A DNA stretch of 64,000 bases from an uncultured Prevotellaceae bacterium (GTDB lineage Bacteria; Bacteroidota; Bacteroidia; Bacteroidales; Muribaculaceae): NCBI GenBank assembly GCA_900317325.1, contig ONGE01000013.1, forward strand, positions 1-64,000, given 5' to 3'. Below the pieces are notes generated by a model. It was given only the letters and a program-made list of their open reading frames with translations. It did no database searches and was not told the DNA's origin. The position numbers and the translations under genes are program-made. Positions 27,833-38,191 of the stretch are shown piece by piece; the stretch's first letter is position 1; each line of letters begins with the position of its first letter.

Positions 27833-29827
27833 ATGCCATTAAGTTTAGCAATAGTAGTTGTAGTATTGCCCTTGGTCATGTTCCTGTTCCTGGGACTTGT
27901 CGGGGTGAAAATGGGTAGGAAAATCACCGGTGCAATCGGTGTGCTGGCTATGCTTGTCGACACCATTCTCGCCTATGGCGTGGCGCTGACCTATTTCTTT
28001 GGCAGCGGTGAGCAGTTGGTGAACGGTGTGCGTCAGGCCGTCGTTGTTGCCAATCCGGCGTGGTTGTCGTTTACCGACACGATGGTGGTGCGCATGGGTG
28101 TCCTTGTGGATCCCATCGCAGCGATGATGCTCGTGGTCATCACCACGGTATCGCTGATGGTGCACCTCTACAGTATGGGCTACATGTGTGACCACGACGG
28201 CAATGCCGAGAAGGGTTTCCAGCGTTACTACGCTTTCCTGGCGTTGTTCACATTCTCGATGCTGGGCCTGGTGGTTGCCACCAACATTTTCCAGATTTTC
28301 GTGTTCTTTGAGATGGTGGGTCTTTCATCCTACCTGCTCATCGGTTTCTATTATTCGACCCCTGCTGCCAATCATGCCAACAAGAAGGCCTTCATTGTCA
28401 CCCGTCTGGCTGACTTGTTCTTCCTGTTGGGTATCATGATTCTGAGCTATTACACCAAGACATTCGACTTCGACGCGCTCGTCTTCGGGCCCACGATGTC
28501 GGGTAGCTTGGATACGGCCCAGAGCGCCATCAGCACTGCCGGCGGAGCCACCTTCCTGGGTTGCTCGGTCATGGGTTGGGCGCTGACCTTCATCTTCATC
28601 GGCGGTGCCGGTAAGAGTGCGATGTACCCGTTGCACATCTGGCTGCCCGATGCTATGGAGGGTCCCACTCCCGTATCGGCGTTGATTCACGCTGCGACCA
28701 TGGTTGTCGCCGGTGTGTTCCTGGTGGCAAGGTTGTTCCCGTTGTATGTCCTCGAGCAGGGTGCGATGAACATCATCCTGGTTGTTGGCGCCTTCACGGC
28801 CTTCTATGCCGCCGCCATCGCCTGCACCCAGAGCGACATCAAGCGTGCGCTGGCCTTCTCGACCATCTCGCAGATCGCCTTCATGATGACCTCGCTGGCC
28901 GTGAGCTCCAACAACAACTCGCTCATCGAGATTCACCACGGTTACGGTCTGGGCTACATGGCGTCGATGTTCCACCTGTTCACCCACGCTATGTTCAAGG
29001 CGTTGCTCTTCCTGTGCGCTGGTGCTATCATCCATGCCGTTCACAGCAACGAGAACGACAAGATGCACGGTCTGCACAAGTTCATGCCCATCACCAGCAT
29101 CTGCTTCCTCATCGGCTGTCTGGCCATTGCGGGTATTCCTCCGTTTGCCGGCTTCTTCAGTAAGGACGAGATTCTCGTCGCTGCCTACGAGCGCGGTCTG
29201 GGTTGGGGCCTGTGGATGTCGATGGTGGCTTGCATGACCGCCTTCTACATGTTCCGCATCTACTACCTCATCTTCTTCTGGAAGAAACATGAGGTTCACG
29301 ATCCCCATCACGCTCCCAAGGACCAGCCCTGGACGATGACGCTTCCGCTCATCATCCTGGCTGCCATCTCGTGTGTAGCAGGCTTCGTGCCCTTCCACGA
29401 TCTGGTGACCTGGGACGGCAAGGTGCTGGAAACTGCCCTTGACATGAAGGTGGCCGGTTCGAGTGTACTCGTCGCACTGGTGGGTATTGCTCTCGCTACC
29501 GTCATGTATCGTAAGGAGAACCCGCTGCCTGACCGTCTCGCCAACGCGATGCACGGCCTGTGGCAAGCCAGCTACAAGCGCTTCTACATGGACGAGCTCT
29601 ACCAGTTCATCACCCACAAGGTGATCTTCCAGGCCATCTGTGTGCCCATCGCATGGTTTGACCGTCACATCATCGACGGCTTCTTCAACCTGCTGGCCGA
29701 TGCCACCAACTCGCTGTCGTTCGGCATCCGCCGTCTGCAGTCGGGCAGCATCCAGGCCTATGTGTATGTTTATCTGTTGGGTGCCCTGCTGCTTGCAGCG
29801 ATCACCATGGTGTGTGTATTGTTCTAA
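27833..29827 (+). CDS. nuoL: NADH-quinone oxidoreductase subunit L
   Basis: 664 residues, about 16 membrane helices. Antiporter-like core with HLYSMGYMCDHDGN, NIFQIFVFFEMVGLSSYLLI, AGKSAMYPLHIWLPDAMEGP and THAMFKALLFLCAGAIIHAV. Long C-terminal part includes the lateral helix that runs along the membrane arm. Proton-pumping subunit of complex I, homologous to MrpA/NuoM/NuoN. Confidence 0.96.
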   Translation: MPLSLAIVVVVLPLVMFLFLGLVGVKMGRKITGAIGVLAMLVDTILAYGVALTYFFGSGEQLVNGVRQAVVVANPAWLSFTDTMVVRMGVLVDPIAAMMLVVITTVSLMVHLYSMGYMCDHDGNAEKGFQRYYAFLALFTFSMLGLVVATNIFQIFVFFEMVGLSSYLLIGFYYSTPAANHANKKAFIVTRLADLFFLLGIMILSYYTKTFDFDALVFGPTMSGSLDTAQSAISTAGGATFLGCSVMGWALTFIFIGGAGKSAMYPLHIWLPDAMEGPTPVSALIHAATMVVAGVFLVARLFPLYVLEQGAMNIILVVGAFTAFYAAAIACTQSDIKRALAFSTISQIAFMMTSLAVSSNNNSLIEIHHGYGLGYMASMFHLFTHAMFKALLFLCAGAIIHAVHSNENDKMHGLHKFMPITSICFLIGCLAIAGIPPFAGFFSKDEILVAAYERGLGWGLWMSMVACMTAFYMFRIYYLIFFWKKHEVHDPHHAPKDQPWTMTLPLIILAAISCVAGFVPFHDLVTWDGKVLETALDMKVAGSSVLVALVGIALATVMYRKENPLPDRLANAMHGLWQASYKRFYMDELYQFITHKVIFQAICVPIAWFDRHIIDGFFNLLADATNSLSFGIRRLQSGSIQAYVYVYLLGALLLAAITMVCVLF

Positions 29828-29860
29828 TCAACGGTCTAACAAAAGGAAAGGATATATCAA

Positions 29861-31393
29861 ATGGAAATTTTCAATAATATACTGATTTACTTTGTGATCG
29901 TGCCTCTGTTGACACTTGGAGGCCTGGCCGTGTGCCGCAACCAGGGCATCAAGGCCATCAGGACCGTTGCTGTGATTGGCGCCAGCGTGCTCATGGTGCT
30001 TGCCGCCATGCTGGTCAAGATTTTCCTTGACGCGCGTGCCGGTGGCGACACCAGTGAGATGATCCTGCGCAGCGATCTGTTGTGGTATGCCCCGTTCAAC
30101 GTGCATCTGGCGCTCGGCGTCGATGGCGTGAGCGTGGTGATGATTCTGCTGTCGGCGTTCATCGTGTTCGCCGGTGTGTTCGCCTCGTGGAAGATGAACC
30201 CGCTGCCACGGCAGTTCTTCATGTGGTTCTTCCTGTTGTCCACGGGTGTTTTCGGTTTCTTTATCTCGATCGACCTGTTCACGATGTTCATGTTCTATGA
30301 GGTCGCTCTGATTCCCATGTACCTGCTGATTGGCGTGTGGGGCAGCGGCAACAAGAACTACAGTGCCATGAAGCTGACGCTGATGCTGATGGGTGGCTCT
30401 GCCTTCCTGATGCTCGGCTTGATCGGCATCTACTTCCACTCGGCTCCCGAGGGTCAGGCCCTGACGATGAACATTCTGGACATCGCTCATAACGATGCCA
30501 TCCCGCACAGTTGGCAATATGTGCTGTTCCCGCTGACGTTTGTCGGCTTCGGCGTGCTGGGTGCCATGTTCCCGTTCCACACATGGTCTCCCGACGGTCA
30601 TGCCTCGGCGCCCACGGCGGTGTCGATGCTCCACGCCGGTGTGCTGATGAAGCTTGGTGGTTACGGCTGTTTCCGCATCGCCATCTACCTGATGCCGTTT
30701 GCTGCCAATGAGCTGGCTTGGATCTTCCTGCTGCTCACCGGTGCCAGCATCGTCTATGGTGCGTTGAGCGCCTGTGTGCAGACCGACCTCAAGTACATCA
30801 ACGCCTATTCCAGTGTGAGCCACTGCGGCATGGTGCTGTTCGCCATCCTCATGTTCAACACCACGGCGATGACCGGTGCTGTGATGCAGATGCTCTCGCA
30901 CGGTCTGATGACGGCCCTGTTCTTTGCCTTGATCGGTATGATCTATGGCCGCACCCACACGCGTGACATCCGCGACATGGGTGGTATGATGCACATCATG
31001 CCTTACCTGGGTGTGGGCTATGTGATTGCCGGTTTGGCATCGTTGGGTCTGCCGTTCCTGAGCGGTTTCGCTGCCGAGATGACAATCTTCTTCGGCTCGT
31101 TCCAGCACACCGACACCTTCCACCGCGTGCTCACCATCATGGCGACCACGTCGATCGTCGTGACTGCGGTTTACATCCTGCGTGTTGTCGCCAAGCTCTT
31201 GTTCGGCGAGGTACAGGATGAGCACCACCGCTCGTTGACCGACGCCACCTGGGAGGAGCGCCTGTCCACTGCAACGCTGATTTTTGCCGTGGCAGCCATC
31301 GGTTGCTTCCCCAACTTCTTTATTGACATTATCAAGGGCAGCTTCTACCCCGTTGTCGAGGCCTTGCAGGCTGCTCTGCCCAATGTGATGTGA
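29861..31393 (+). CDS. nuoM: NADH-quinone oxidoreductase subunit M
   Basis: 510 residues, about 14 membrane helices, antiporter-like. Motifs: MFMFYEVALIPMYLLIGVWG, AMFPFHTWSPDGHASAPTAV, SHGLMTALFFALIGMIYGRT. Proton-pumping subunit next to NuoL and NuoN. Gaps of 33 and 41 bases to neighbours. Confidence 0.96.
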   Translation: MEIFNNILIYFVIVPLLTLGGLAVCRNQGIKAIRTVAVIGASVLMVLAAMLVKIFLDARAGGDTSEMILRSDLLWYAPFNVHLALGVDGVSVVMILLSAFIVFAGVFASWKMNPLPRQFFMWFFLLSTGVFGFFISIDLFTMFMFYEVALIPMYLLIGVWGSGNKNYSAMKLTLMLMGGSAFLMLGLIGIYFHSAPEGQALTMNILDIAHNDAIPHSWQYVLFPLTFVGFGVLGAMFPFHTWSPDGHASAPTAVSMLHAGVLMKLGGYGCFRIAIYLMPFAANELAWIFLLLTGASIVYGALSACVQTDLKYINAYSSVSHCGMVLFAILMFNTTAMTGAVMQMLSHGLMTALFFALIGMIYGRTHTRDIRDMGGMMHIMPYLGVGYVIAGLASLGLPFLSGFAAEMTIFFGSFQHTDTFHRVLTIMATTSIVVTAVYILRVVAKLLFGEVQDEHHRSLTDATWEERLSTATLIFAVAAIGCFPNFFIDIIKGSFYPVVEALQAALPNVM

Positions 31394-31434
31394 TGAAAGT
31401 GTTTAACCTGATAATAAAAGCATAAGATAAAGAT

Positions 31435-32913
31435 ATGAATTTTAATCTTGATTATTCACAAATCTTGTATATGCCGCAGGAAATCGGCCTGTTGGTGGTT
31501 TTCTTGCTCGTTTTCTTATACGACACTTTCATGCCCGAGCGCACTAAGCGTTACACGGCCGTGTTCTCGGTCATCATGATGGCAATCTACACGGTATATT
31601 GCTTCTGCATGCCTGTAGTGACCGGCTTTGCCTTTGGCGAGATGTACGAGACCAATGCTCCCACCTGGGTGATGAAGAACATCCTTAACGTGGGTGTTGT
31701 GCTGGTGCTCCTGCAGGCTGTCAAGTGGACCGACAGCGACTTCGTGAGCGTTCGCCGCGGCGAGTTCTACGAGTTGATCCTGTTGACGCTGCTGGGTATG
31801 TTCCTCATGATTTCGTCACGTCACTTCCTGCTGTTCGTCATCGGTCTCGAGACTGCCTCGCTGCCCATCGCAGCGCTGGCCGCGTTCGAGAAGCGTCACT
31901 ACGAGTCCCATGAGGCTGCAGCCAAGTACATCTTCACTGCTGTCTTCTCGTCGGCGATTTTCCTGTTGGGCATCTCCTTCGTGTATGGCATGAGCGGCAC
32001 GCTCTACTTCAAGGACATCGCCACGATGCTGCTGGGCAACCAGTCGGCTCTGCTGATTGCCGCCCTGGCATTCGTCATTGCCGGTGTGGGCTTCAAGCTC
32101 TCGCTCGTGCCCTTCCACCAGTGGACTGCCGACGTTTATCAGGGTTCGCCCACGGCCGTGACCAGCTACCTGTCAGTTATCAGCAAGGGCGCTGCTGCGT
32201 TCTCGTTCCTGATTATCCTGGTGCAGGTCTTCGGTGCAGCCTACAGCCATGTGTGGGAATGGATGCTCTATGCCGTCATCATTCTCACCATCACGCTGGG
32301 TAACCTGTTCGCCATCCGTCAGCGCAACCTGAAGCGCTTCCTGGCCTTCTCGTCGATTTCTCAGGCCGGTTACATCATGCTCGGTGTCATCGCCGTGAAC
32401 GTGATGGGCATGAGCTCGATGATCTACTATGTGTTGGTTTACATCTTCAGCAACCTCGCCGCCTTCGGTGTGATTGCCGCTATCGAGCGCCAGACCGGTC
32501 GTGTGACCATGGACGATTACAACGGCCTGTTCAAGACCAACCCCTGGCTCGCCTTCACGATGATGCTTGCCATGTTCTCGCTGGGTGGTATTCCCCCGTT
32601 TGCGGGCTTCTTCAGCAAGTTCTTCATCTTCGTTGGCGCTTGCCATCAGGGTTCGGTGGCCATCTACGCGCTGGTACTCATCGCGTTGATCAACACGATC
32701 ATCTCGCTGTACTACTACCTGCTCGTGGTCAAGGCCATGTTCCTGCGTCAGGACGACTGCGTGATACCCACCATCAAGAGCCACTGGACCGAGCGTCTGG
32801 GTCTCATCCTGTGTGTGCTGGGTGTCATCTTCATCGGTTTGATCAGCTGCATCTACACCTACATCAATGGTTCGGTAGATGCCATCAGCTCGATGTTCGC
32901 AATCATCCAGTAA
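31435..32913 (+). CDS. nuoN: NADH-quinone oxidoreductase subunit N
   Basis: 492 residues, about 14 membrane helices. Motifs: FKLSLVPFHQWTADVYQGSP, LAFSSISQAGYIMLGVIAVN, SLGGIPPFAGFFSKFFIFVG. Third antiporter-like subunit. Last gene of the block; the set is A-B-CD-H + I-J-K-L-M-N, with no nuoE, F or G, so the NADH input module is missing as in other Bacteroidetes and the electron donor is uncertain. Confidence 0.96.
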   Translation: MNFNLDYSQILYMPQEIGLLVVFLLVFLYDTFMPERTKRYTAVFSVIMMAIYTVYCFCMPVVTGFAFGEMYETNAPTWVMKNILNVGVVLVLLQAVKWTDSDFVSVRRGEFYELILLTLLGMFLMISSRHFLLFVIGLETASLPIAALAAFEKRHYESHEAAAKYIFTAVFSSAIFLLGISFVYGMSGTLYFKDIATMLLGNQSALLIAALAFVIAGVGFKLSLVPFHQWTADVYQGSPTAVTSYLSVISKGAAAFSFLIILVQVFGAAYSHVWEWMLYAVIILTITLGNLFAIRQRNLKRFLAFSSISQAGYIMLGVIAVNVMGMSSMIYYVLVYIFSNLAAFGVIAAIERQTGRVTMDDYNGLFKTNPWLAFTMMLAMFSLGGIPPFAGFFSKFFIFVGACHQGSVAIYALVLIALINTIISLYYYLLVVKAMFLRQDDCVIPTIKSHWTERLGLILCVLGVIFIGLISCIYTYINGSVDAISSMFAIIQ

Positions 32914-32934
32914 GCAAGTATCACTGGAGTTTGG

Positions 32935-33020
32935 TGTTTAGAGATTGTCGCAAGCGGCATCAGCCCTGATTCTCGCAACGATCTAAACACCCTCTAAACC
33001 CTAAACTCTAAACTTTAAGT
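32935..33020. repeat. Degenerate CTAAAC/GTTTAG repeats
   Basis: GGTGTTTAGAG at the left pairs with TCTAAACACC further on, followed by three near-tandem words CTCTAAAC, CCTAAAC, TCTAAAC. Related words occur at 37987-38015 and 57012-57040. Confidence 0.45.
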
Positions 33021-33038
33021 TTGCAGCGCAAACTTAAA
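33014..33038 (+). terminator. Perfect 11-bp hairpin after nuoN
   Basis: TTTAAGTTTGC, loop AGC, GCAAACTTAAA. There is no long T run after it, so it may protect the 3' end rather than terminate. Confidence 0.5.
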
Positions 33039-33099
33039 TAGAATACTACTTCTGATATCATTTAGCATAACCAAACAGGAGAAGATTTGTTTCATGTTA

Positions 33100-33140
33100 G
33101 GGGAGCGCAGTGGCAGTCCACAGCGCTCCCGCTTTTTTTT
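33100..33140 (+). terminator. Strong rho-independent terminator of the nuo/atp block
   Basis: GGGAGCGC and GCGCTCCC form the base of a stem, with GTGG/CCAC continuing near the loop, followed by eight T. It lies 187 bases past the nuoN stop. Confidence 0.85.
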
Positions 33141-33232
33141 GGGGGGGGGCATGAGTTTGTGTGATAGACGGGAAAAATAGAAAAATGCTACAAAAAATTA
33201 AGGATTATCTTTCGATTATGTTAAAAAATCAC

Positions 33233-33240
33233 TATATTTG
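33233..33240 (+). promoter_or_regulatory. Candidate -7 box (TATATTTG) of the BspA-like gene
   Basis: Fits TAnnTTTG, 40 bases before the ATG at 33281. The following leader resembles that of the LRR gene at 38272 (TATATTTGCG, later ATTAACCT), hinting at shared control. Confidence 0.5.
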
Positions 33241-33280
33241 CGACAGAATTATATATTAACCTCATTAAAAATCCGTAATC

Positions 33281-36200
33281 ATGATGAAACGACTACTTTT
33301 CAAACTGCTCACTCTTGCGGCGTTCATGGCGGCGTTGCAAGCGAGTGCCGCGATGTACATCGTGGGTGATGGCCCTTATTTTGGGGACTGGAACCCTAGT
33401 GCCGGCGTCCAAATGACCGACAATGGCGACGGAACCTACAGTTACAGGACAACGCTCTACAACACGGTGATTTTTGTGTTCGCCGACGGTTTGGTCTCTA
33501 ATTCCAGTGATTGGGAGACCTTCAGCAACAATTATCGCTATTCCCCGACTGACGAAGGCGTTGAGAATGTCTCTTCCAACACGTGGGTAACGACTCAGAA
33601 AAATGCCACCGGAGCCTATACTTACAAGGCCAACGGGACCGAAGTGGTGATTACCTTTGACAAAACCAACAGTCGCTTTAAAATCACCAGTAACTCGCCT
33701 TATGCCTTCGAGTCCGATGGTTTCTATTTCAATATTTTTTCAGAGGATTGCGTGACCTTGACTCGCAGCGAGTATGGCAACGACTATATCGGTGACGTTG
33801 TCATTCCTGCCTATGTTGAGCATGATGGCATCAACTACAGGGTGGGACGAATCGGTGAAAATGCTTTTATCTCTTGTCACGATATGACATCGGTGAGCAT
33901 TCCCCCGACGGTGACAACCATCGAAGAGTCCGCCTTCTATTACTGCACTTCGTTGACCGAGGTGATCATTCCTGAGGGGGTTCAAGAGATATATGGTTGG
34001 AATTTCTATAAAAGCGATAACCTGACAAAGGTTACCCTCCCCACCACTTTAACATGGATGGGTAGCGATTGTTTTGGCTCGTGTGTCCAGTTGAACCAGG
34101 TGACCTGCAAGGCGACTACACCACCGTCACTAGGGTCATACTGTTTCAATAATATGTTATCTAAAACGCTCTATGTGCCCGAGGAATCAGTGAACGCCTA
34201 TCAGGCTGATAGTAAATGGGGCCAGGCTTTCAACACCATCACGGCGATGCCCGATCATGACTTCACCTACTGGAATCTCAAGTTTGTCATTACGGGACCC
34301 AATACGGTCAAGTGCGTCGGACCGGCGACTACGCCTTATGGAAAATGGACTATACCCTCGGTGGCCGAGGGTTACAACGTCACCGAGATTGGTCAAGATG
34401 CATTCTCTGGGTATTCAACTCTCACTGGAATAGAGATTGGCAGCAATGTCGAGACAATCGAGTCGTATGCGTTCTATAACGCGGGATTGACGAGTGTGGA
34501 CCTGGGCCAAGTCAAGACGATTGGAGATTGTGCCTTCGGTGACTGCCATAACTTGACATCAGTCACAATCCCCAGCAGCGTGACCTACCTTGGCGAATAT
34601 GGGTTTGGAGGCTGTGGATTGACGACGGTCAACATTCCTGCCACGTTGCTGACTCTTTATGAGAATCCATTCTATAACTGCCGGTCGTTGACTTCGATCA
34701 ATGTGCAAAGTACTCACCCGAACTACCAATCGGTTGATGGTGTCTTGTTCAACAAGGACTTGACCGAGCTGATTGCTTATCCTGCAGGCAGGACCAATAC
34801 AACTTACTACATACCTGAGAGTGTGACCATTGTAGGAAGGGGTGCTTTCGGGGACAGTAAGTTGCATAGTGTGACATTGCCTTCACGACTGGCAGAGTTG
34901 TCCTTTGTGTCCTTCTCCTACAATGAATCGTTGACCGACGTCTACTGTCTTGCCAAAACGCCTCCCACTATTACATATGATGCATTCCCCGGTACGATCG
35001 AGAATGCGGGCATTACCCTCTACGTGCCTAAGGGTCGCAAGGATAGCTATCAGGCTGCCAACGGCTGGCAAGACTTCCCCACTATCGAGGAGATGGCTTA
35101 CGACTTTGCCTCGAGCGGCATCTATTACAACATCACGAGCGAGAATACCGTCGAAGTGACCTGCACCAACAGAGACGGAGGCGACTACAGCGGCTCAGTC
35201 ACCATCCCCGAGACCGTGGACTATGCCGGCAAGACCTTTACTGTCACGGCCATCGGTAGGTCGGCATTCAACCAATGCTTCGACTTGACACATGTTGATT
35301 TGCCCTCGACATTGACCTACATCGGGGTTTATGCCTTCTACAACTGCTACAAGTTGGATAATGTGACGATTCCCAAGGGTGTGACCACGCTTGACATCTA
35401 TGCCTTCTGCTTGTGCTACGGCAGTAATTTCAACGAGGTGGTCATTCCTGAAAATGTCACCACTGTCAACTACGGTGCATTCTACGGTTGCAGCAACTTG
35501 TCAAAGGTTACCATTGGCGGCAGTGTCAATAACATGGGCGAAGATGTCTTCAAGAATTGCACATCGCTCACCAAGGTCATCTGCAATGCCAACACGCCAC
35601 CCACTATTCAGAGCACAACCTTCACCTCCAATCACTACAGCAATGTGCAGCTGACGGTGCCTAGGTTGAGTAGGTCGGACTATCAGGCTGCTGACTATTG
35701 GAAGAACTTCACGAGCATATTCTCTGCGGCCTACGACTTTGAGAAGGACGGCATCTTCTATAACATCACCACCACCAATCCTGCAACGGTTGCGGTGACC
35801 TATATGACCACCAATTACAACAGCTACAGCGGTGAGGTGAACATCCCCGCTACCGTGGAGTACGGCGGTGTGACTTATACCGTCACGACCATCGGCACGC
35901 GTGCGTTCCAGCAGAGCAAAGGCATGACCTCGGTAACGATGCCCAACACCATCAAGACCATTGGTAGCTATGCCTTCTACTATTGCCAGGGCCTGACCAA
36001 CGTGATTATCCCCAATTCGGTAGAGACGATTGGCAGCAACGCTTTCTGGATCTGCGACGCACTTACTCAGGTGGTTATCCCCAATTCAGTACAGACGATC
36101 GGCAGCATGGCCTTCCGCAATTGCTCGGCTCTGAAGCGAATAGTGATTGGCGAGAATGTGACCTCGATAGGCGCGACTTGCTTCCACTTTGATCCCGAGC

Positions 36201-37969
36201 TCACCGAAATCATCTGCTTGGCGCCGACGCCTCCGACGGTGAGCGTCACGGAGGACTTCTTAGATAACTATAACGCCATTCTGCGAGTTCCCTATGGCTC
36301 TCATGATGCCTATCGCGCCGCTTCGCCCTGGAACCTGCTTGCTGGCATCGTCAGCGAGGATGTCATTGAGCTATCGATTTCAGGAGATGTGAACAATGAC
36401 GGTGCCATCAACGTGAGCGACGTGACAGCGCTCATCAATATCGTGATGAGCAGTGCTGGCAACAGCAGTGTTGCCAGCAGCAACGCAGCCCAGGATGTGA
36501 ACGGTGACGGCGCTATTAACGTGAGCGACGTGACAGCACTCATCAATATGCTGATGAGCGGAGGCGAGGGCACAACCATTACTGTGGGAGAGACGCGTAT
36601 CAACTACCTCATCAACGGAGTGCCCTTCACGATGGTCAAGGTTAAGGGCGGCACCTTCATGATGGGTTTAGAGGGCGATAATCTGGCCGAGCCAGTCCAT
36701 CAGGTGACCCTCTCGGACTACTGCATCGGTGAGACCGAGGTGACGCAAGCCTTGTGGCAGACTGTCGTGGGCTACAACCCGAGTCACAACAAGAGCAATG
36801 AAAATCTGCCCGTCGAAAACATGACTTGGGATGCTTGCCAGACGTTTACCAATAGATTGAGCCAACTCACCGGCCAGAATTTCCGTCTGCCCACCGAGGC
36901 CGAGTGGGAGTTCGCTGCTCGTGGCGGCAACAAGAGCAAGGGATACACCTACGCCGGCAGCGATAACATCGGCGACGTGGCTTGGTACAGGGACAACTCA
37001 GGCAATGTGTCGCATGTGGTCGCTACCAAGGCGCCCAACGAGCTGGGCCTGTATGACATGAGCGGCAACGTGTTCGAGTGGTGCCAGGATTACTATGGCG
37101 CATACCCCGATAGTGCCCTGGTTGATCCTCAAGGTCCTGCCTCGGGTGAGTATAGGATATGCCGCAGTTCAGCCTATCTCCGTTACAATAACAACAACTG
37201 GTTTAAGTGTGGCGGCCGTACTTTTGATTCAGCGACTACAGCAGCCGAAGACACGGGCCTTCGCCTGGCCTGCGGTGGCGACGGCGAGGTGTCGGAGAAC
37301 AACGAAGGACAGCCGGTCGATGACCACCTGTTCGTGCGCATGGGTGACGTCGACAATCAGGTGACCATCAGCGGTACCGGAGCCACACGCGTGGCTTTCT
37401 GGCTCGACGATGACCAGATCTATACCAACGCTGAGGTCCAGGCACTCCCGCATGAAGCCTACAATGCTAATGGTGACCTTTATCATGAAATCACCTATAG
37501 CGGGGTTCAATTTGACCTGTATGTGCCGTCGAATCTCGAGATCGTCACTAAGAGTGACGGTCTGCCCTCAATCACCCCTGGAGAACGTCTGCCTAGCACT
37601 TCATACGTCTTCTGTGGATTCAACGGCGAAACCAAGTTCATTGAAGGGGTAGAATACAACAGATATAGAGTGTTGATTTACAATATAAGCAGGTACGGTA
37701 CTCATTTCTCTGGTAACAATGTAGATTATGCCCTGGCCGGTGCGTTGAAGAAAGACGACGGACCACTCCTGAATATTGATTTCAGGCGGGTTCCCAACGT
37801 CGCCACTCCCGACGGTGACCAGCAAATCATTATCGCCAATACGATATTCGCCATCTCCGAAGTCACCAATGCCGGTTGGTCGCATAACAAGAGTAACTTT
37901 GTCTATGGCTCTGGCGGTAATGGTGAGTCTCCACGCTATCAGAAGTATGTTCGCATCAAGGTGAAGTGA
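33281..37969 (+). CDS. Large exported BspA-type LRR protein with dockerin pair, SUMF1 domain and cohesin-like end
   Basis: 1,562 residues. Signal peptide 1-24. N-terminal beta domain, about 25-130 (MYIVGDGPYFGDWNPSAGVQ), resembling carbohydrate-binding SusE/F-like modules. Four BspA-type LRR_5 blocks, about 140-320, 330-605, 605-820 and 820-1015, each opening near DGIYYNIT and closing with YVPxG...YQAA...W. Two dockerin halves, about 1033-1056 (GDVNNDGAINVSDVTALINI) and 1071-1094 (DVNGDGAINVSDVTALINML). SUMF1-type domain about 1108-1331 (FRLPTEAEWEFAARGG, GLYDMSGNVFEWCQD). The last 210 residues include YSGVQFDLYVPSNLEIV, a pattern like dockerin-partner cohesins in Bacteroidales, though this is tentative. 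Likely surface adhesion or scaffold protein. Monocistronic by spacing. Confidence 0.85.
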   Translation: MMKRLLFKLLTLAAFMAALQASAAMYIVGDGPYFGDWNPSAGVQMTDNGDGTYSYRTTLYNTVIFVFADGLVSNSSDWETFSNNYRYSPTDEGVENVSSNTWVTTQKNATGAYTYKANGTEVVITFDKTNSRFKITSNSPYAFESDGFYFNIFSEDCVTLTRSEYGNDYIGDVVIPAYVEHDGINYRVGRIGENAFISCHDMTSVSIPPTVTTIEESAFYYCTSLTEVIIPEGVQEIYGWNFYKSDNLTKVTLPTTLTWMGSDCFGSCVQLNQVTCKATTPPSLGSYCFNNMLSKTLYVPEESVNAYQADSKWGQAFNTITAMPDHDFTYWNLKFVITGPNTVKCVGPATTPYGKWTIPSVAEGYNVTEIGQDAFSGYSTLTGIEIGSNVETIESYAFYNAGLTSVDLGQVKTIGDCAFGDCHNLTSVTIPSSVTYLGEYGFGGCGLTTVNIPATLLTLYENPFYNCRSLTSINVQSTHPNYQSVDGVLFNKDLTELIAYPAGRTNTTYYIPESVTIVGRGAFGDSKLHSVTLPSRLAELSFVSFSYNESLTDVYCLAKTPPTITYDAFPGTIENAGITLYVPKGRKDSYQAANGWQDFPTIEEMAYDFASSGIYYNITSENTVEVTCTNRDGGDYSGSVTIPETVDYAGKTFTVTAIGRSAFNQCFDLTHVDLPSTLTYIGVYAFYNCYKLDNVTIPKGVTTLDIYAFCLCYGSNFNEVVIPENVTTVNYGAFYGCSNLSKVTIGGSVNNMGEDVFKNCTSLTKVICNANTPPTIQSTTFTSNHYSNVQLTVPRLSRSDYQAADYWKNFTSIFSAAYDFEKDGIFYNITTTNPATVAVTYMTTNYNSYSGEVNIPATVEYGGVTYTVTTIGTRAFQQSKGMTSVTMPNTIKTIGSYAFYYCQGLTNVIIPNSVETIGSNAFWICDALTQVVIPNSVQTIGSMAFRNCSALKRIVIGENVTSIGATCFHFDPELTEIICLAPTPPTVSVTEDFLDNYNAILRVPYGSHDAYRAASPWNLLAGIVSEDVIELSISGDVNNDGAINVSDVTALINIVMSSAGNSSVASSNAAQDVNGDGAINVSDVTALINMLMSGGEGTTITVGETRINYLINGVPFTMVKVKGGTFMMGLEGDNLAEPVHQVTLSDYCIGETEVTQALWQTVVGYNPSHNKSNENLPVENMTWDACQTFTNRLSQLTGQNFRLPTEAEWEFAARGGNKSKGYTYAGSDNIGDVAWYRDNSGNVSHVVATKAPNELGLYDMSGNVFEWCQDYYGAYPDSALVDPQGPASGEYRICRSSAYLRYNNNNWFKCGGRTFDSATTAAEDTGLRLACGGDGEVSENNEGQPVDDHLFVRMGDVDNQVTISGTGATRVAFWLDDDQIYTNAEVQALPHEAYNANGDLYHEITYSGVQFDLYVPSNLEIVTKSDGLPSITPGERLPSTSYVFCGFNGETKFIEGVEYNRYRVLIYNISRYGTHFSGNNVDYALAGALKKDDGPLLNIDFRRVPNVATPDGDQQIIIANTIFAISEVTNAGWSHNKSNFVYGSGGNGESPRYQKYVRIKVK

Positions 37970-37986
37970 TGCTCGCTTCGCTCGCA

Positions 37987-38015
37987 GATTAGAGTTTAGA
38001 GATTAGTGATTAGAG
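37987..38015 (+). repeat. Degenerate GATTAGAG/GTTTAGAG repeats
   Basis: Four imperfect units in a row (GATTAGAG, TTTAGA, GATTAGT, GATTAGAG) after the LRR gene stop. Confidence 0.45.
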
Positions 38016-38018
38016 AGG

Positions 38019-38046
38019 CATCCGCATTCCAAAAGGAGTGCGGATG
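38019..38046 (+). terminator. 12-bp hairpin, possible terminator of the BspA-like gene
   Basis: CATCCGCATTCC, loop AAAA, GGAGTGCGGATG (one G-T pair). No T run follows, so termination strength is doubtful. Confidence 0.5.
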
Positions 38047-38083
38047 TCTGTTGTCTCACGTCAAGGCGAGGCGCTACAAAAAC

Positions 38084-38108
38084 CTTCGCGTCTTAGCGCC
38101 TTGGCTTG
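38084..38108. repeat. Dispersed octamer-periodic repeat, copy 2
   Basis: CTTCGCGTCTTAGCGCCTTG plus GCTTG; 21 of 25 positions match the reverse complement of 6164-6188. Confidence 0.6.
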
Positions 38109-38191
38109 GGGCAAGCAGCGCGGATGCAGTCAGAATATTCAGATGAATCAGTTGTTTTCTTGACTGATTATAACATTTTTTTGTCGTTATG

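Larger units (their letters stand above)
32914..33280. other. 367-base spacer after the nuo/atp block
   Basis: Holds degenerate CTAAAC/GTTTAG repeats (32935-33020), a hairpin (33014-33038), a strong terminator (33100-33140), a nine-base G run (33141-33149), and the promoter of the next gene (33233-33240). No coding potential seen. Confidence 0.65.

Noticed and set aside
33141-33149. Run of nine G after the terminator
   Set aside because: A homopolymer next to a T run may be an assembly or sequencing artefact or simple slippage; no phase-variation context (not in a coding or promoter position).
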